From UBA1447 sp002329225 (GTDB taxonomy: Bacteria; Bacillota; Clostridia; Oscillospirales; Acutalibacteraceae), in NCBI GenBank assembly GCA_050946835.1, contig JBMNVN010000010.1:1-64000 (forward strand): a stretch of 64,000 nt of DNA, given 5' to 3'. A program made the position numbers and the translations under genes. The number at the start of each line of letters is the position of its first letter. The first letter of the stretch is position 1. A model generated the notes under the pieces. The model saw only the letters and a list, made by a program, of their open reading frames with translations. It ran no database searches and was not told the origin of the DNA. This document shows, in pieces, positions 53,054 through 61,516 of this stretch.

Positions 53054-54031
53054 ATGAACACTATTCTGAACAAACGCGAATCAGATGCATTAAAAAGGCT
53101 CGGCAGCCTGATTTCAGGTTTGCCGAAACTGATTGCGGACAAATCACTTATGAAAATCATTGCCTTTATTCTGACCTTTGTGCAGGTTTTCGGCGCTCTT
53201 GTCTTCGACACTCCCACCAAGCCCGGCGGGCCGGAACTGGATATGAGCAAGTTTGTACTGACCTGGGCGGACGAGTTCAACGAGGGCAGTTTTGATAAAA
53301 CCTACTGGTCCGGCCACTATTGCTGGGGTGACGACGGCACCTGGCCCCGGGATGAGTACCATTACTGGAACAGGGGGCAGGTGGATTTCAGGGACGGGAA
53401 TCTGATTATTAAAGCCTCTTATCTGGAAAACGGTCCTGTGGGGCCGGAAGGGCCCTACGGCCCCGCCTATTATTCTTACGGTATGGATACCAATCCCTTC
53501 ACTGACGGGCCTGCAAAGCCGGGTTTTGAACAGCTTTACGGATATTTTGAAATCCGCTGCATTCTGCCCAAGGGGCCCGGGCTGAATCCCGCCTTTTGGC
53601 TGCTCAGTGACGGCATGTTCCGCACCGACCCCATAGGGCTGACTGACGGCGGCGTAACGGGGGCGGAAATTGACGTGTTCGAAACCAAATATGAAAAGAA
53701 ACTCCTTTACAAGAACTCCGTTTATCACACTATCCATGTGGACAGTTACGATGAATACCACCGTTCGGAAATGCAGGGGCATTTTTACGCCGACCGGCCT
53801 TATGAAAAGTTCAACACCTACGGTCTTGAGTGGAACCCTGACGGATACATATTTTACATAAACGGAGTGGAGACCGCCCGCACGGACTTCGGCGGGGTTT
53901 GTGCCGTTCCGCTGTACCTGATTATATCCCTCGGCATCGGCCCCCATATTGATGAGAATAAGGAACTGCCCGCCGAATTTATTGTGGATTATGTGAGGGC
54001 TTATCAGTACGCTGACAGACTGAACGATTAA
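53054..54031 (+). CDS. GH16-family beta-glucanase-like hydrolase
   Basis: A concanavalin-fold glycoside hydrolase with the GH16 active-site pattern ExDxxE in GAEIDVFETKYE near residue 206. WADEFNEGSFDKTYW opens the catalytic domain near residue 74 and FHTYGLEWNP-like FNTYGLEWNPDG lies near 256. A hydrophobic segment (MKIIAFILTFVQVFGALVF, about 33-51) after a basic stretch suggests a membrane anchor or non-standard signal. Substrate may be mixed-linkage or beta-1,3-glucan. GAGGTG precedes ATG. A terminator follows. Confidence 0.86.
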   Translation: MNTILNKRESDALKRLGSLISGLPKLIADKSLMKIIAFILTFVQVFGALVFDTPTKPGGPELDMSKFVLTWADEFNEGSFDKTYWSGHYCWGDDGTWPRDEYHYWNRGQVDFRDGNLIIKASYLENGPVGPEGPYGPAYYSYGMDTNPFTDGPAKPGFEQLYGYFEIRCILPKGPGLNPAFWLLSDGMFRTDPIGLTDGGVTGAEIDVFETKYEKKLLYKNSVYHTIHVDSYDEYHRSEMQGHFYADRPYEKFNTYGLEWNPDGYIFYINGVETARTDFGGVCAVPLYLIISLGIGPHIDENKELPAEFIVDYVRAYQYADRLND

Positions 54032-54052
54032 ACGACATACGGGAAAAGAAAA

Positions 54053-54102
54053 AAGCTCGGAAAAACCTATGCAAACAGGTTAATTCCGAGCTTCGTTTTT
54101 TT
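54053..54102 (+). terminator. Terminator after GH16
   Basis: AAGCTCGG (54053-54060) pairs with CCGAGCTT (54086-54093); an inner AACCT/AGGTT pair extends it, and a T run follows at 54095-54102. Confidence 0.8.
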
Positions 54103-54116
54103 GCACCTTCATTCAA

Positions 54117-54881
54117 TCATTCCGATAGATATATTGCCTTCAGTTCCTTGAGAATTGTATCTTTATCTTTTCCATGGATTCCGATTTGCTTCAGATCGAC
54201 ATCTTCAATTGTCATTTGATCAATAAACTCATTCATATCAACTTTTATGGATTCCGGCAAATCAGAGAACGGCTCCTTATTCCGGCCGAGAAGCTCTGTC
54301 AAGCGAAAAACATCATTCTTGTGTTTTTTTATTTTTCGGCTGTCTATCTGTTCGCCATTTGATTTTCGGGCTGACAGGTCAAGCCATGCCTTTGCTTTAA
54401 ACGGTATCAAATACGGAGCGTCAAGCACTGTCACTCCCGATATACGAATAAGACCCTGCTTTAAAAAATCGTAATAGTCGTTATTGAGCAGGATTGCCGA
54501 CAAACTGGAAACATCCTCATCCATTAAAAGAGGAGTCAACACGGCATCATCAGGCAGCGTGACGACATCCGGTTTTCTTGTAAAAAGCTCTATCATAGTC
54601 GGATATTCCTTTGTTATCGGATTTGTAAAACGATAGAACTGCGGTTCGCCCGTACTCATGTTTCTGTGTTCATATCCGGCAGTCACTACATACTCCCAGA
54701 ATCTTTTCCCGAAATCCGTATCCACTGCCTCAATTATCAGAACAAGGTCAATGTCTTTTGTTGCCCTGAAATCCAAACCTTCATCACTCATCAGTAAATC
54801 ACAGGCTGTGCCGCCTATAATTGCGTATTGATCCTCATATCCTCGAAACCATTCTCTGAAGCTCTCAATTCCTCTTACCAT
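54117..54881 (-). CDS. AbiEii-like nucleotidyltransferase
   Basis: A minimal nucleotidyltransferase-fold protein: IIGGTACDLLM gives the GG/S-type loop near residue 22, and TKDIDLVLIIEA gives the DxD metal pair near 43-45. The rest is helical. This resembles type IV toxin (AbiEii) or related tRNA-modifying nucleotidyltransferases. ATG at 54881 has GGAGAG seven bases away. The gene overlaps the end of its upstream partner, which carries a winged helix, giving an antitoxin-toxin-like pair. Toxicity is not shown by sequence. Confidence 0.72.
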   Translation of the reverse strand: MVRGIESFREWFRGYEDQYAIIGGTACDLLMSDEGLDFRATKDIDLVLIIEAVDTDFGKRFWEYVVTAGYEHRNMSTGEPQFYRFTNPITKEYPTMIELFTRKPDVVTLPDDAVLTPLLMDEDVSSLSAILLNNDYYDFLKQGLIRISGVTVLDAPYLIPFKAKAWLDLSARKSNGEQIDSRKIKKHKNDVFRLTELLGRNKEPFSDLPESIKVDMNEFIDQMTIEDVDLKQIGIHGKDKDTILKELKAIYLSE

Positions 54882-55824
54882 CAATATCTCTCCATACATC
54901 TTTAAGCATTTCTTCTACAGCTTCCTCCGTCCTTTCGTCCTTATCATGCCGGAGTGCAAGGGCAAGGGACAGTCTGTCAACATATTTGCCAACGGTCAAT
55001 TTTTTCGGTTCATACCGCCACAACTCTATTGCATATTGATCATTGGAATTATGCAGTTTCGCTGACGAAAATTTATCCCATTCGGCAATACTTCCCGCAG
55101 CAAAGCATTCCACATTCGGAGGACTCAACATGGAATATTCCGATAACGCAGAATATCCGCTCAAAAGCAGTCCGGCTTTCACCTCTTTTTTAGGAACATA
55201 GATTGTTCGCTTGACCGGATTCGTCAAAAACTTTTTTGCTTTTTCAAACAGCTCCCGCGGTGTATTATCTGAATAAACTACTTTCTGAACGCCTCGTTTT
55301 TCGCTTTTAATCAAGTCATACATCTCCAACTGTCTTGACGCTCTGGAAATGGAAGTTGCAGTAAAGGAGAGTACCTGCGCAGCATCCTTTGTTAACATTT
55401 CACCACAGCCGTGATAGATAAAATATAATAGCAGCAACTGTGCTGACGGAAGGATAATGCCGGAATCATTTTTTTCACTGTCACATCTTTGCTGAAGATA
55501 TACCCCGAGAAAAGGAAGATAAATTTGTTTCTCTTCGACAATAAACGGTATACGATCACGGAGAAGATATTCCTTCTGCCGGTAAGTTATTCTATCCAAG
55601 ACAAGAATTGCCGGAATGCCCGTTGTCAGTTTAATTCGTTCAATATGTTTTTTTACAGAGTTTATTGACTCAAGCTCGTTTTTCGGATAGACAAATACAA
55701 CATCGGCACCATCAAGAATAACTCCACGAATTCGATATCTGGAATTGATATAATTGGGCATAACCGAAAAGTTGCCGTCTTTATATACAGTGTGAATCCC
55801 AAGCACATGGTTCAAATACTCCAT
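54865..55824 (-). CDS. Winged-helix protein, AbiEi-like partner
   Basis: 319 residues. The N-terminal 110 residues are unassigned. A winged helix lies near 130-185 (LLLLYFIYHGCGEMLTKDAA, then ATSISRASRQLEMYDLI), and the C-terminal region (about 210-319) includes GLLLSGYSALSEYSML, a phrase also seen in AbiEi-like proteins before the sandwiching beta domain. The final 17 bases overlap the nucleotidyltransferase start, so the two are coupled. It may repress the pair's promoter and neutralise the partner; that is inference. Confidence 0.68.
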   Translation of the reverse strand: MEYLNHVLGIHTVYKDGNFSVMPNYINSRYRIRGVILDGADVVFVYPKNELESINSVKKHIERIKLTTGIPAILVLDRITYRQKEYLLRDRIPFIVEEKQIYLPFLGVYLQQRCDSEKNDSGIILPSAQLLLLYFIYHGCGEMLTKDAAQVLSFTATSISRASRQLEMYDLIKSEKRGVQKVVYSDNTPRELFEKAKKFLTNPVKRTIYVPKKEVKAGLLLSGYSALSEYSMLSPPNVECFAAGSIAEWDKFSSAKLHNSNDQYAIELWRYEPKKLTVGKYVDRLSLALALRHDKDERTEEAVEEMLKDVWRDIDGKRN

Positions 55825-55893
55825 ATCACAACCCCCTTCTTAACTTTGATTTGCATTGTAACTTATTTTAAGTTTAAAGTCAAGATTTAAGTT

Positions 55894-56100
55894 ATGAGTT
55901 TTCGTCTTTTCAAAAATGATAAACATCTCATACACGCTTTAATCTTCTCGCACACAATCACATATACCCTGTCACAAATAAAAAAACTCTCGCCGACGGG
56001 CAAAAAGCCGATGAGAGAATTCACTTTAAACGGGCCGACAGATTGTAAGAACTGCGACAACCCTATTACCGGAGTGTGTACGAAATTTGTAAAATTAAAA
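55894..56100 (+). pseudogene. Decayed DUF6171-like fragment
   Basis: In this frame the phrase KKLSPTGKKPMREFTLNG, then DCKNCDNPITGVCTKF, lines up with the end of the DUF6171-like protein at 52758 (ERLPDGEKADEGTYLRR, then ECKNCDSLIAGVCMKCG). The N-terminal cysteine pair and the last cysteines are missing, and the frame runs on into the opposite strand of the SIS gene. This is best read as a truncated duplicate. Confidence 0.6.
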
Positions 56101-56730
56101 GATGTCCGCTTCAAGCATGGCGCAGAGAGAATGATATACGGGCAGGGTCAGTTCCTGAACTTTGAAAGTTTCCGTTTCCGGCACTCTGATACATACGGTG
56201 CAGAGCTTGGAAAGCTCACTTTCCGCAGAACCGGTTATGCCGACGGTTTTACGGCCCAGGGCCTTTGCCGTTTTAACCGCATTGACGATATTTGCTGAAT
56301 TGCCGGAAGTACTTAGAGCCAGCAGTACGTCGGGGCTGTTTTTTGCGTAACCCCAGACCTGTTGGGCGTAAATCATATCCGCCGCAACATCATTGCCTAA
56401 GGCGGAAGTAAGGGCAGCCTGGCCCGTCAGAGAGATTGCGGGAACGGCACCCTGAAGCTTTGAGGCAAGATATTCACCGTTGGGGATATTATCAAAGAGG
56501 GCGGCTTCCCGGTGCGAAAGCTTGCGGGGGGATAAAAAGCCTTTCATAAGCTCCCCCACTATATGTTCACTGTCCGCAGCACTGCCGCCGTTGCCGCAGA
56601 TAAGAATTTTGCCCGAACTGTTAAAGCAGTCCGTAAAAATGCTATGGGCTGTAAGGATGTCCCCGCGCAGAGGAGCGAGTGCAGGGTAACGCTCGATCAG
56701 TTCATTTAAAATTTCCGCTGAAGTTTTCAT
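56095..56730 (-). CDS. SIS-domain sugar isomerase-like protein (GmhA/DiaA type)
   Basis: A single SIS domain of 211 residues. ICGNGGSAADSEHIVGEL near residue 44 is the GmhA/DiaA signature, and LALSTSGNSANIVNAV near 137 holds the phosphosugar-binding serines. This family makes sedoheptulose-7-phosphate isomers or senses phosphosugars. It lies 29 bases downstream of the ROK kinase gene in the same direction. The pairing suggests use of a phosphorylated sugar produced by the kinase. GGTGAT precedes ATG. Confidence 0.82.
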   Translation of the reverse strand: MKTSAEILNELIERYPALAPLRGDILTAHSIFTDCFNSSGKILICGNGGSAADSEHIVGELMKGFLSPRKLSHREAALFDNIPNGEYLASKLQGAVPAISLTGQAALTSALGNDVAADMIYAQQVWGYAKNSPDVLLALSTSGNSANIVNAVKTAKALGRKTVGITGSAESELSKLCTVCIRVPETETFKVQELTLPVYHSLCAMLEADIF

Positions 56731-56759
56731 ATGATCACCTTTTTCGGCTTCGTTTTTTT

Positions 56760-57755
56760 CTAATCAACAATTCCGTTGAGGGCAACGCCGAGGGCGGCAT
56801 AGTCCCCTATTTTATCGCCGAGTTTTGCCGGAAGTATTCTGCAGTTTTCAAGCGCCAGGGGCAGGGCTTCTTCTTTAAGTGTTTGTTCCATTGCCGGTAT
56901 AAGCAGTTCGCCGGAGCGTTCAAAAATACTGCCGATAACTATGGCTTCCGGATTGAGGATATCTATCAAAATCGACAGTCCCCTGCCCAGATATTTACCG
57001 CTTACATTGTAGACCTCTTTTGCAAGGATGTCGCCGCTTTTTGCCGCCTCCGCAACGGATTTTGCGGTAACGGAGTCCATATCATTTTTTGATTGACAAA
57101 GGGAGGATTTATTGCCCTTTGCAAGCCAATCTTCAGCCATGGATTTTGCCAGTCTTGCAATACCTCCGCCGCTGCAAAAGCCCTCAAAAGCGCCGTTTTT
57201 GCCGTAACCCGAGGGGCCCGTTTCGGCAAGGCGGACATGCCCAACCTCCCCCGCCAAATCGTTGGCGCCGGAATAGAGCTTGCCTTCTAAAATAAGACCG
57301 GCGCCCATACCGGTACCGAAGGTGAGGAAGATGAGGTTTTTAAAACCCCGCCCCGCACCGAAGCGCCACTCAGCCAAAGCGCAGGCGTTGGCATCATTTT
57401 GCAAAAAGGCGGGTACCGAGTACCTTTCGGTAAGCATAGCGGTAATGGGAACTCCGTCCCAGTCGGGCAGATTCGGAGGGCTGTATATAACGCCTTCCTC
57501 ACTGCTCAGGGGGCCGCCGCAGCTGACCCCTATGGAGCGTAAATCGGCGTTTTGCAAGCCGTTTCGCTCAAGCAAAAGGTCACAGGCGTTGAATAAATCT
57601 TCCACAACCTTCTTCCAGCCTCTCGGCTGTTCGGTGGGGAAGCCGATTTTGTCAATTATTAAAGATTCCGGCGAGCTTTCCGAGGCATCGCCTTTACCTA
57701 AAATTGCGGCGCATTTTGTGCCGCCTATATCCAAGCCCAACACATAGTTTTTCAT
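56760..57755 (-). CDS. ROK-family sugar kinase-like protein
   Basis: An ATP-dependent sugar kinase or sugar-sensing protein. The ATP loop LGLDIGGTKCAAILG is at the start, the catalytic Asp is in LQNDANACALAEW near residue 118, and GTGMGAGLILEG lies near 147. The usual zinc motif CxCGxxGCxE is replaced by YGKNGAFEGFCSGG, a cysteine-poor variant. There is no N-terminal DNA-binding domain, so a kinase is preferred over a repressor. Coupled downstream to the SIS gene. Confidence 0.85.
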   Translation of the reverse strand: MKNYVLGLDIGGTKCAAILGKGDASESSPESLIIDKIGFPTEQPRGWKKVVEDLFNACDLLLERNGLQNADLRSIGVSCGGPLSSEEGVIYSPPNLPDWDGVPITAMLTERYSVPAFLQNDANACALAEWRFGAGRGFKNLIFLTFGTGMGAGLILEGKLYSGANDLAGEVGHVRLAETGPSGYGKNGAFEGFCSGGGIARLAKSMAEDWLAKGNKSSLCQSKNDMDSVTAKSVAEAAKSGDILAKEVYNVSGKYLGRGLSILIDILNPEAIVIGSIFERSGELLIPAMEQTLKEEALPLALENCRILPAKLGDKIGDYAALGVALNGIVD

Positions 57756-57873
57756 AAACTGCCTGCCCTTCAGATGTTGAATTGATTATAACCGCAGAGG
57801 CCGGCAGTGTCAATTGAGAGCAATACCACAGGTGCGACTGAACGTTCTGTGTGACAAAATCACAGGGACCGCA

Positions 57874-57902
57874 TTGACAAGCCGGCTTATGTTTGATAAA
57901 TT
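57874..57902 (+). promoter_or_regulatory. Probable promoter of the cation efflux/thioredoxin operon
   Basis: Perfect TTGACA (57874-57879) and TAAATT (57897-57902) with 17 bases between them, 35 bases before ATG. Confidence 0.5.
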
Positions 57903-57936
57903 TTAAACAGAGCTTTTACATATCGGGGGTGATGTA

Positions 57937-58884
57937 ATGGAAAAGCACAATAAAAATCACCATGACAATAATCACGGCGAACTGCTGTCAGCAACGGGAC
58001 ATATCGGCGGACGGCTTCTTATAATAATTCTTCTTAACTTTGCCACAACGCTTGTGCAAATTATCGGCGGTATTGCCGCACGAAGCCTGTCCCTTATTTC
58101 CGACTCTATCCATAATTTCAGCGACGGCCTTTCTTTTGTGGTCAGCTATGCGGCTGTAAGGATAGCACGGAAAGACGAGGACTTGAAGCGCACCTTCGGC
58201 TATAAGCGCGCCACCGTGCTTGCGGCTCTGCTTAACTCTTCCGTACTCATTGTAATTGCGCTATTTCTCTTTAAAGAGGCCTATGAGCGGTTTTTAAACC
58301 CGCAGCCGATAAACAGTTCTCTTGTTATCATAGTGGCTTTAGTAGGCCTTATAGCGAATTTAATCGGAGTTATACTTTTACAAGATAACTCAAAGGGAGA
58401 TATGAACCTGAAATCGTCCTATCTGCATTTGCTCAGCGACACCCTCTCTTCCGTGGCGGTAGTAATCGGAGGTATATTAATCAACATTTTCGGGATATAT
58501 TGGCTGGACCCGATTTTGACGGTTGTAATCGCTCTGTTTGTGCTTGTTCAGGGCAGCAGAATAGTCAAAAAAGCCGTGGATATTTTAATGCAGGGAATCC
58601 CGGAAGGCATCAGGGTAACTGAGATTATAGAAGAACTGGAAGGGTTGGATAAGGTGTTGAACGTGCACCATGTACACATTTGGTGCATAGACGAAAACAA
58701 TATCAATTTTGAAGCTCACGTAAAAACCGCCGATATGCTTCTGAGTCAAACAAACACAATTTATTACGAGATTGAGAAAGTCTTAAAAAAACACGGAATC
58801 AATCATATCACCATACGCTTTGAGGCCGATTGCGCCGGTGAAGATTGCCATACAAATTCAGGAGATAATAAAAATGAAGAATAA
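57937..58884 (+). CDS. CzcD-type cation diffusion facilitator
   Basis: A six-helix metal/proton antiporter for Zn, Cd or Co export. The N-terminus is His-rich (HNKNHHDNNHGE). The transmembrane metal site is visible as SDSIHNFSDGLSF (DxxxD) near residue 55 and YLHLLSDTLSS (HxxxD) near 160. The cytoplasmic ferredoxin-like domain ends in VHHVHIWCIDE and a Cys/His tail (DCAGEDCHTN). GGGGGTGAT precedes ATG. The last 11 bases overlap the first thioredoxin gene. Confidence 0.92.
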   Translation: MEKHNKNHHDNNHGELLSATGHIGGRLLIIILLNFATTLVQIIGGIAARSLSLISDSIHNFSDGLSFVVSYAAVRIARKDEDLKRTFGYKRATVLAALLNSSVLIVIALFLFKEAYERFLNPQPINSSLVIIVALVGLIANLIGVILLQDNSKGDMNLKSSYLHLLSDTLSSVAVVIGGILINIFGIYWLDPILTVVIALFVLVQGSRIVKKAVDILMQGIPEGIRVTEIIEELEGLDKVLNVHHVHIWCIDENNINFEAHVKTADMLLSQTNTIYYEIEKVLKKHGINHITIRFEADCAGEDCHTNSGDNKNEE

Positions 58885-59404
58885 TTCATCCAAAAAAGCA
58901 CTTCAAATTGTGATTCCAATTCTTATAGTCGTCTTAGTGGCGGGAATATGGGGTGTTAAAAAACTGCAAAAAGAAGATTCACCCGTGGCATCGGGTACGA
59001 ACCCGGACTTTGCGCTTGACTTTACCGGCGACAACCTTGATGTGGAAAAGCTCAAAAGCTACGGTCTGCCTATTATTATAGAATTCGGCGCCACCTGGTG
59101 CCCGCCCTGCAAGCAAATGGCGCCCATCTTAAAGGAGCTGAATTCCGAGCTGCAGAACAAGGCGATTATCCTGTCGGTGGATACGGACAGAAATCCGCAG
59201 TCTTCCCGAAAATACAACTTTCAGTACATACCCACTCAAATATTTATCAATGCGGACGGTACGCCTTACTTGCCTTCCGACTCCGGAAAGTATAATATAG
59301 AACCGGTGTATGGTGCCGGAGGCAACCTGCTCTACTCAACCCATACGGGCGTACTCAGCAAAAACGATATGTTGGAAATGCTTGCGGAAATGGGTATGAA
59401 ATAA
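58874..59404 (+). CDS. Membrane-anchored thioredoxin-like protein with CPPC site
   Basis: An N-terminal membrane helix (LQIVIPILIVVLVAGIWGV, about 10-28) leaves a thioredoxin domain outside the membrane. The active site is ATWCPPCKQ near residue 78 and the cis-proline is in YIPTQIF near 118. It is a TlpA/ResA-like reductant expected to receive electrons from CcdA encoded downstream. ATG at 58874 has AGGAG upstream and overlaps the cation transporter gene, so the longer frame from 58820 is rejected. Confidence 0.87.
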   Translation: MKNNSSKKALQIVIPILIVVLVAGIWGVKKLQKEDSPVASGTNPDFALDFTGDNLDVEKLKSYGLPIIIEFGATWCPPCKQMAPILKELNSELQNKAIILSVDTDRNPQSSRKYNFQYIPTQIFINADGTPYLPSDSGKYNIEPVYGAGGNLLYSTHTGVLSKNDMLEMLAEMGMK

Positions 59405-59477
59405 AACAGGTTCTTTCCCGCAGTTTTTACACCTGCACGGTTATTGATAATCAGGTTAATAAACTGGAGGTTACTAA

Positions 59478-60050
59478 ATGAAAACAAAAAAAACGGTTAA
59501 AAAAACAGATAAAAAGTCAAGCAACAAGACAGTTCCGATTATTATCATCGTTGCCGCTGTTGTCTTGGCAGGAGTAATATTAGGGGTTAAGTTTTTGGCC
59601 GATAAGCCCAACGGCGGGAATGAGAACTCGGATTTGGCCTTTCAGCTGACCGGAGATAAACTTGATATTGAAAAGCTCAAAAGTTACGGTTTGCCCATAA
59701 TTATCGGAATCGGGCAGGACTGGGAACCCACCTGCCAGCAGCAGAGGGCTATTCTGAAAGAGCTTTACAGCGAACTTGAAGGCAGGGCAATCATTCTTTC
59801 AGTTGATGCGGAGAAAAACCCGAAAACGACAGAACTTTTCACTTTTCCGAGCTTGCCGGCACAGAATTTCATAAATGCCGACGGAACACCCTACAAGCCT
59901 CTGGATGCAAAAAAGTACAACATGTATTATGTGTATGGCGGTCCGGACGGTAAGGAAGTAACCCACACTATGCACGCAGGGATAATGGGTAAAGAAGTAT
60001 TAATGCAAGTGCTTAAAGAAATGGGTATGAAAAATGCAGCAGCAGATTAA
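59478..60050 (+). CDS. Thioredoxin-like paralogue with degenerate active site
   Basis: A close paralogue of the preceding protein: same membrane anchor, the shared phrase LxxEKLKSYGLPIII and a C-terminal KEMGMK. The active site is QDWEPTCQQ, so the first cysteine (CPPC) has become Glu and only one Cys remains. Cis-proline is kept (LPAQNF). It cannot form an internal disulfide, so it may act as a single-Cys isomerase/relay, a binding module, or be decaying. The reading frame and ribosome site (GGAGG) are intact, arguing for function. Its end overlaps ccdA. Confidence 0.82.
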   Translation: MKTKKTVKKTDKKSSNKTVPIIIIVAAVVLAGVILGVKFLADKPNGGNENSDLAFQLTGDKLDIEKLKSYGLPIIIGIGQDWEPTCQQQRAILKELYSELEGRAIILSVDAEKNPKTTELFTFPSLPAQNFINADGTPYKPLDAKKYNMYYVYGGPDGKEVTHTMHAGIMGKEVLMQVLKEMGMKNAAAD

Positions 60051-60735
60051 TGAGTGGCTAAGCACTCTATCTTCAACAATATCGGCCAACCTTTGGCTGG
60101 CTCCCCTTTTGGCTCTGCTTGCGGGGGTACTTACCTCCCTCACCCCCTGCTCCCTTTCTTCCGTTCCACTTGTAATCGGTTTTGTGGGCGGCACGGGGCA
60201 GAGAGACACAAAGAAAGCCTTTTTACTTTCCGCCACATTTGCAGCGGGTATGGCGGTATCTTTTACCTCCTTAGGGGTTGCCGCTTCGTTTTTGGGCAGG
60301 TTTTTAACGGGAACAGGCTCCTGGTGGTACATTATTCTGGGCATTTTAATGTTGCTGATGGCATTGCAAACCTGGGAAATTTTTAACTTTATTCCCTCTA
60401 CCAATGCACTGAGCAAGAATAAAAAGCGCGGCTTTGCCGGAGCCTTTTTAGCCGGAATTTTAGGCGGTCTGTTCGCCTCCCCCTGCTCCACTCCGGTCCT
60501 TGTGGTGCTTTTGGCCTTTGTAGCAAAAGAGGGCAAAATTCTTTTGGGAATTGTTCTTTTATTGCTTTACTCACTGGGCAACAGCAGTCTGGTACTTGTA
60601 GCGGGAACATCCGTGGGCTTTGTTAAAAAACTTTCCTCCAGTGAGGGCTACGGCAAGGTGAGCCTTGCTTTGCGGATAATCATGGGCGCAGTGATTGCCC
60701 TTATAGGCTTATATATGTTCTACCTTGCCTTTTAA
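60034..60735 (+). CDS. ccdA: CcdA-type thiol-disulfide electron transporter
   Basis: A six-helix membrane protein moving electrons from cytoplasmic thioredoxin to extracytoplasmic thioredoxin-like partners. The paired redox cysteines are in LTSLTPCSLSSVPL near residue 39 and LFASPCSTPVLV near 150, in the inverted-repeat layout of CcdA. It starts inside the end of the second thioredoxin-like gene. The transporter-thioredoxin-thioredoxin-CcdA order makes one redox module. Confidence 0.92.
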   Translation: MQQQINEWLSTLSSTISANLWLAPLLALLAGVLTSLTPCSLSSVPLVIGFVGGTGQRDTKKAFLLSATFAAGMAVSFTSLGVAASFLGRFLTGTGSWWYIILGILMLLMALQTWEIFNFIPSTNALSKNKKRGFAGAFLAGILGGLFASPCSTPVLVVLLAFVAKEGKILLGIVLLLLYSLGNSSLVLVAGTSVGFVKKLSSSEGYGKVSLALRIIMGAVIALIGLYMFYLAF

Positions 60736-60750
60736 TAATCTGTGAAAATA

Positions 60751-60771
60751 AAAATACAGAGGCTGTATTTT
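60751..60771 (+). terminator. Possible terminator after ccdA
   Basis: AAAATACAG and CTGTATTTT form a nine-bp stem with loop AGG, with the T-rich arm at the 3' end. An overlapping GCTGTA/TACAGC pair follows. Confidence 0.5.
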
Positions 60772-60880
60772 GCTACAGCTTCTGCATTCTTGTTTATAGG
60801 TCGATTTTATTACACGGGATGATGCGGACATCGTCCCCTGCTTTGTTGTATTAATTGTCAGTTTTTAACGCAGAGCGTCA

Positions 60881-61516
60881 TCAACCGAAGAACGGTACGC
60901 CGGCGGGTTTGAATAAAAGCCAAACCATAATGTAGCCGGTTATTACGGCGGATAGAGTAAAGGGCACGCTGATGCGCATAAATGTTCCCGCCTTAACCTC
61001 GTAGCCTTCTTTGCGTAAGATGCCGATACCCGTGATGTTTGCGGAAGCGCCGATGGGGGTTATGTTGCCGCCGAGGGTAGCGCCGACAACCAGGCCGAAG
61101 TAAAGCACGGTGGGGTCAACCTCTAGAGCAGTAGCAATTTCAGTAACAACGGGCAACATGGTCATGACATAAGGAATATTGTCGATAACTGCGGAGAGGG
61201 CAACAGACAGCCAGACGAGGACTGTAAATATAACAAAGACGTTGCCGCCGCTTACGTTTTGAATAATCTCACTTATTTTTTTGATAATGCCTACTTCTTC
61301 AATACCGCCGATGATGATAAACAGGCCGAACAGTAAAAGGAGGGTAAAGCCGTCCAACTCCTGAACAATCGACTTGATACCTCTCCTGGTTATCAGGTTA
61401 CGGAAAAGTCCGATAAGGAAGAGGGAAACACAGATTATGCCGTTGACAGGCAGAGTGTCTTTAATCTTCTCAGGCAGGAAGGAAGCGAAGATAAGCAGAA
61501 CAACGGTCCCTACCAT
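60881..61516 (-). CDS. ArsB/NhaD-type permease, C-terminal part of a frameshifted gene
   Basis: The second half of an ion-transporter-superfamily permease, with at least five membrane helices, including SVALSAVIDNIPYVMTMLP (re-entrant loop motif) and VGATLGGNITPIGASANI. The frame continues upstream of its first Met as KNKVTDYLPSVLMVGTVVLL, in register with the preceding ORF if one base is added in the T6 run at 61548-61553 (plus strand). No ribosome binding site precedes the ATG. The assembled gene would encode about 440 residues, normal for the family. Confidence 0.8.
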   Translation of the reverse strand: MVGTVVLLIFASFLPEKIKDTLPVNGIICVSLFLIGLFRNLITRRGIKSIVQELDGFTLLLLFGLFIIIGGIEEVGIIKKISEIIQNVSGGNVFVIFTVLVWLSVALSAVIDNIPYVMTMLPVVTEIATALEVDPTVLYFGLVVGATLGGNITPIGASANITGIGILRKEGYEVKAGTFMRISVPFTLSAVITGYIMVWLLFKPAGVPFFG

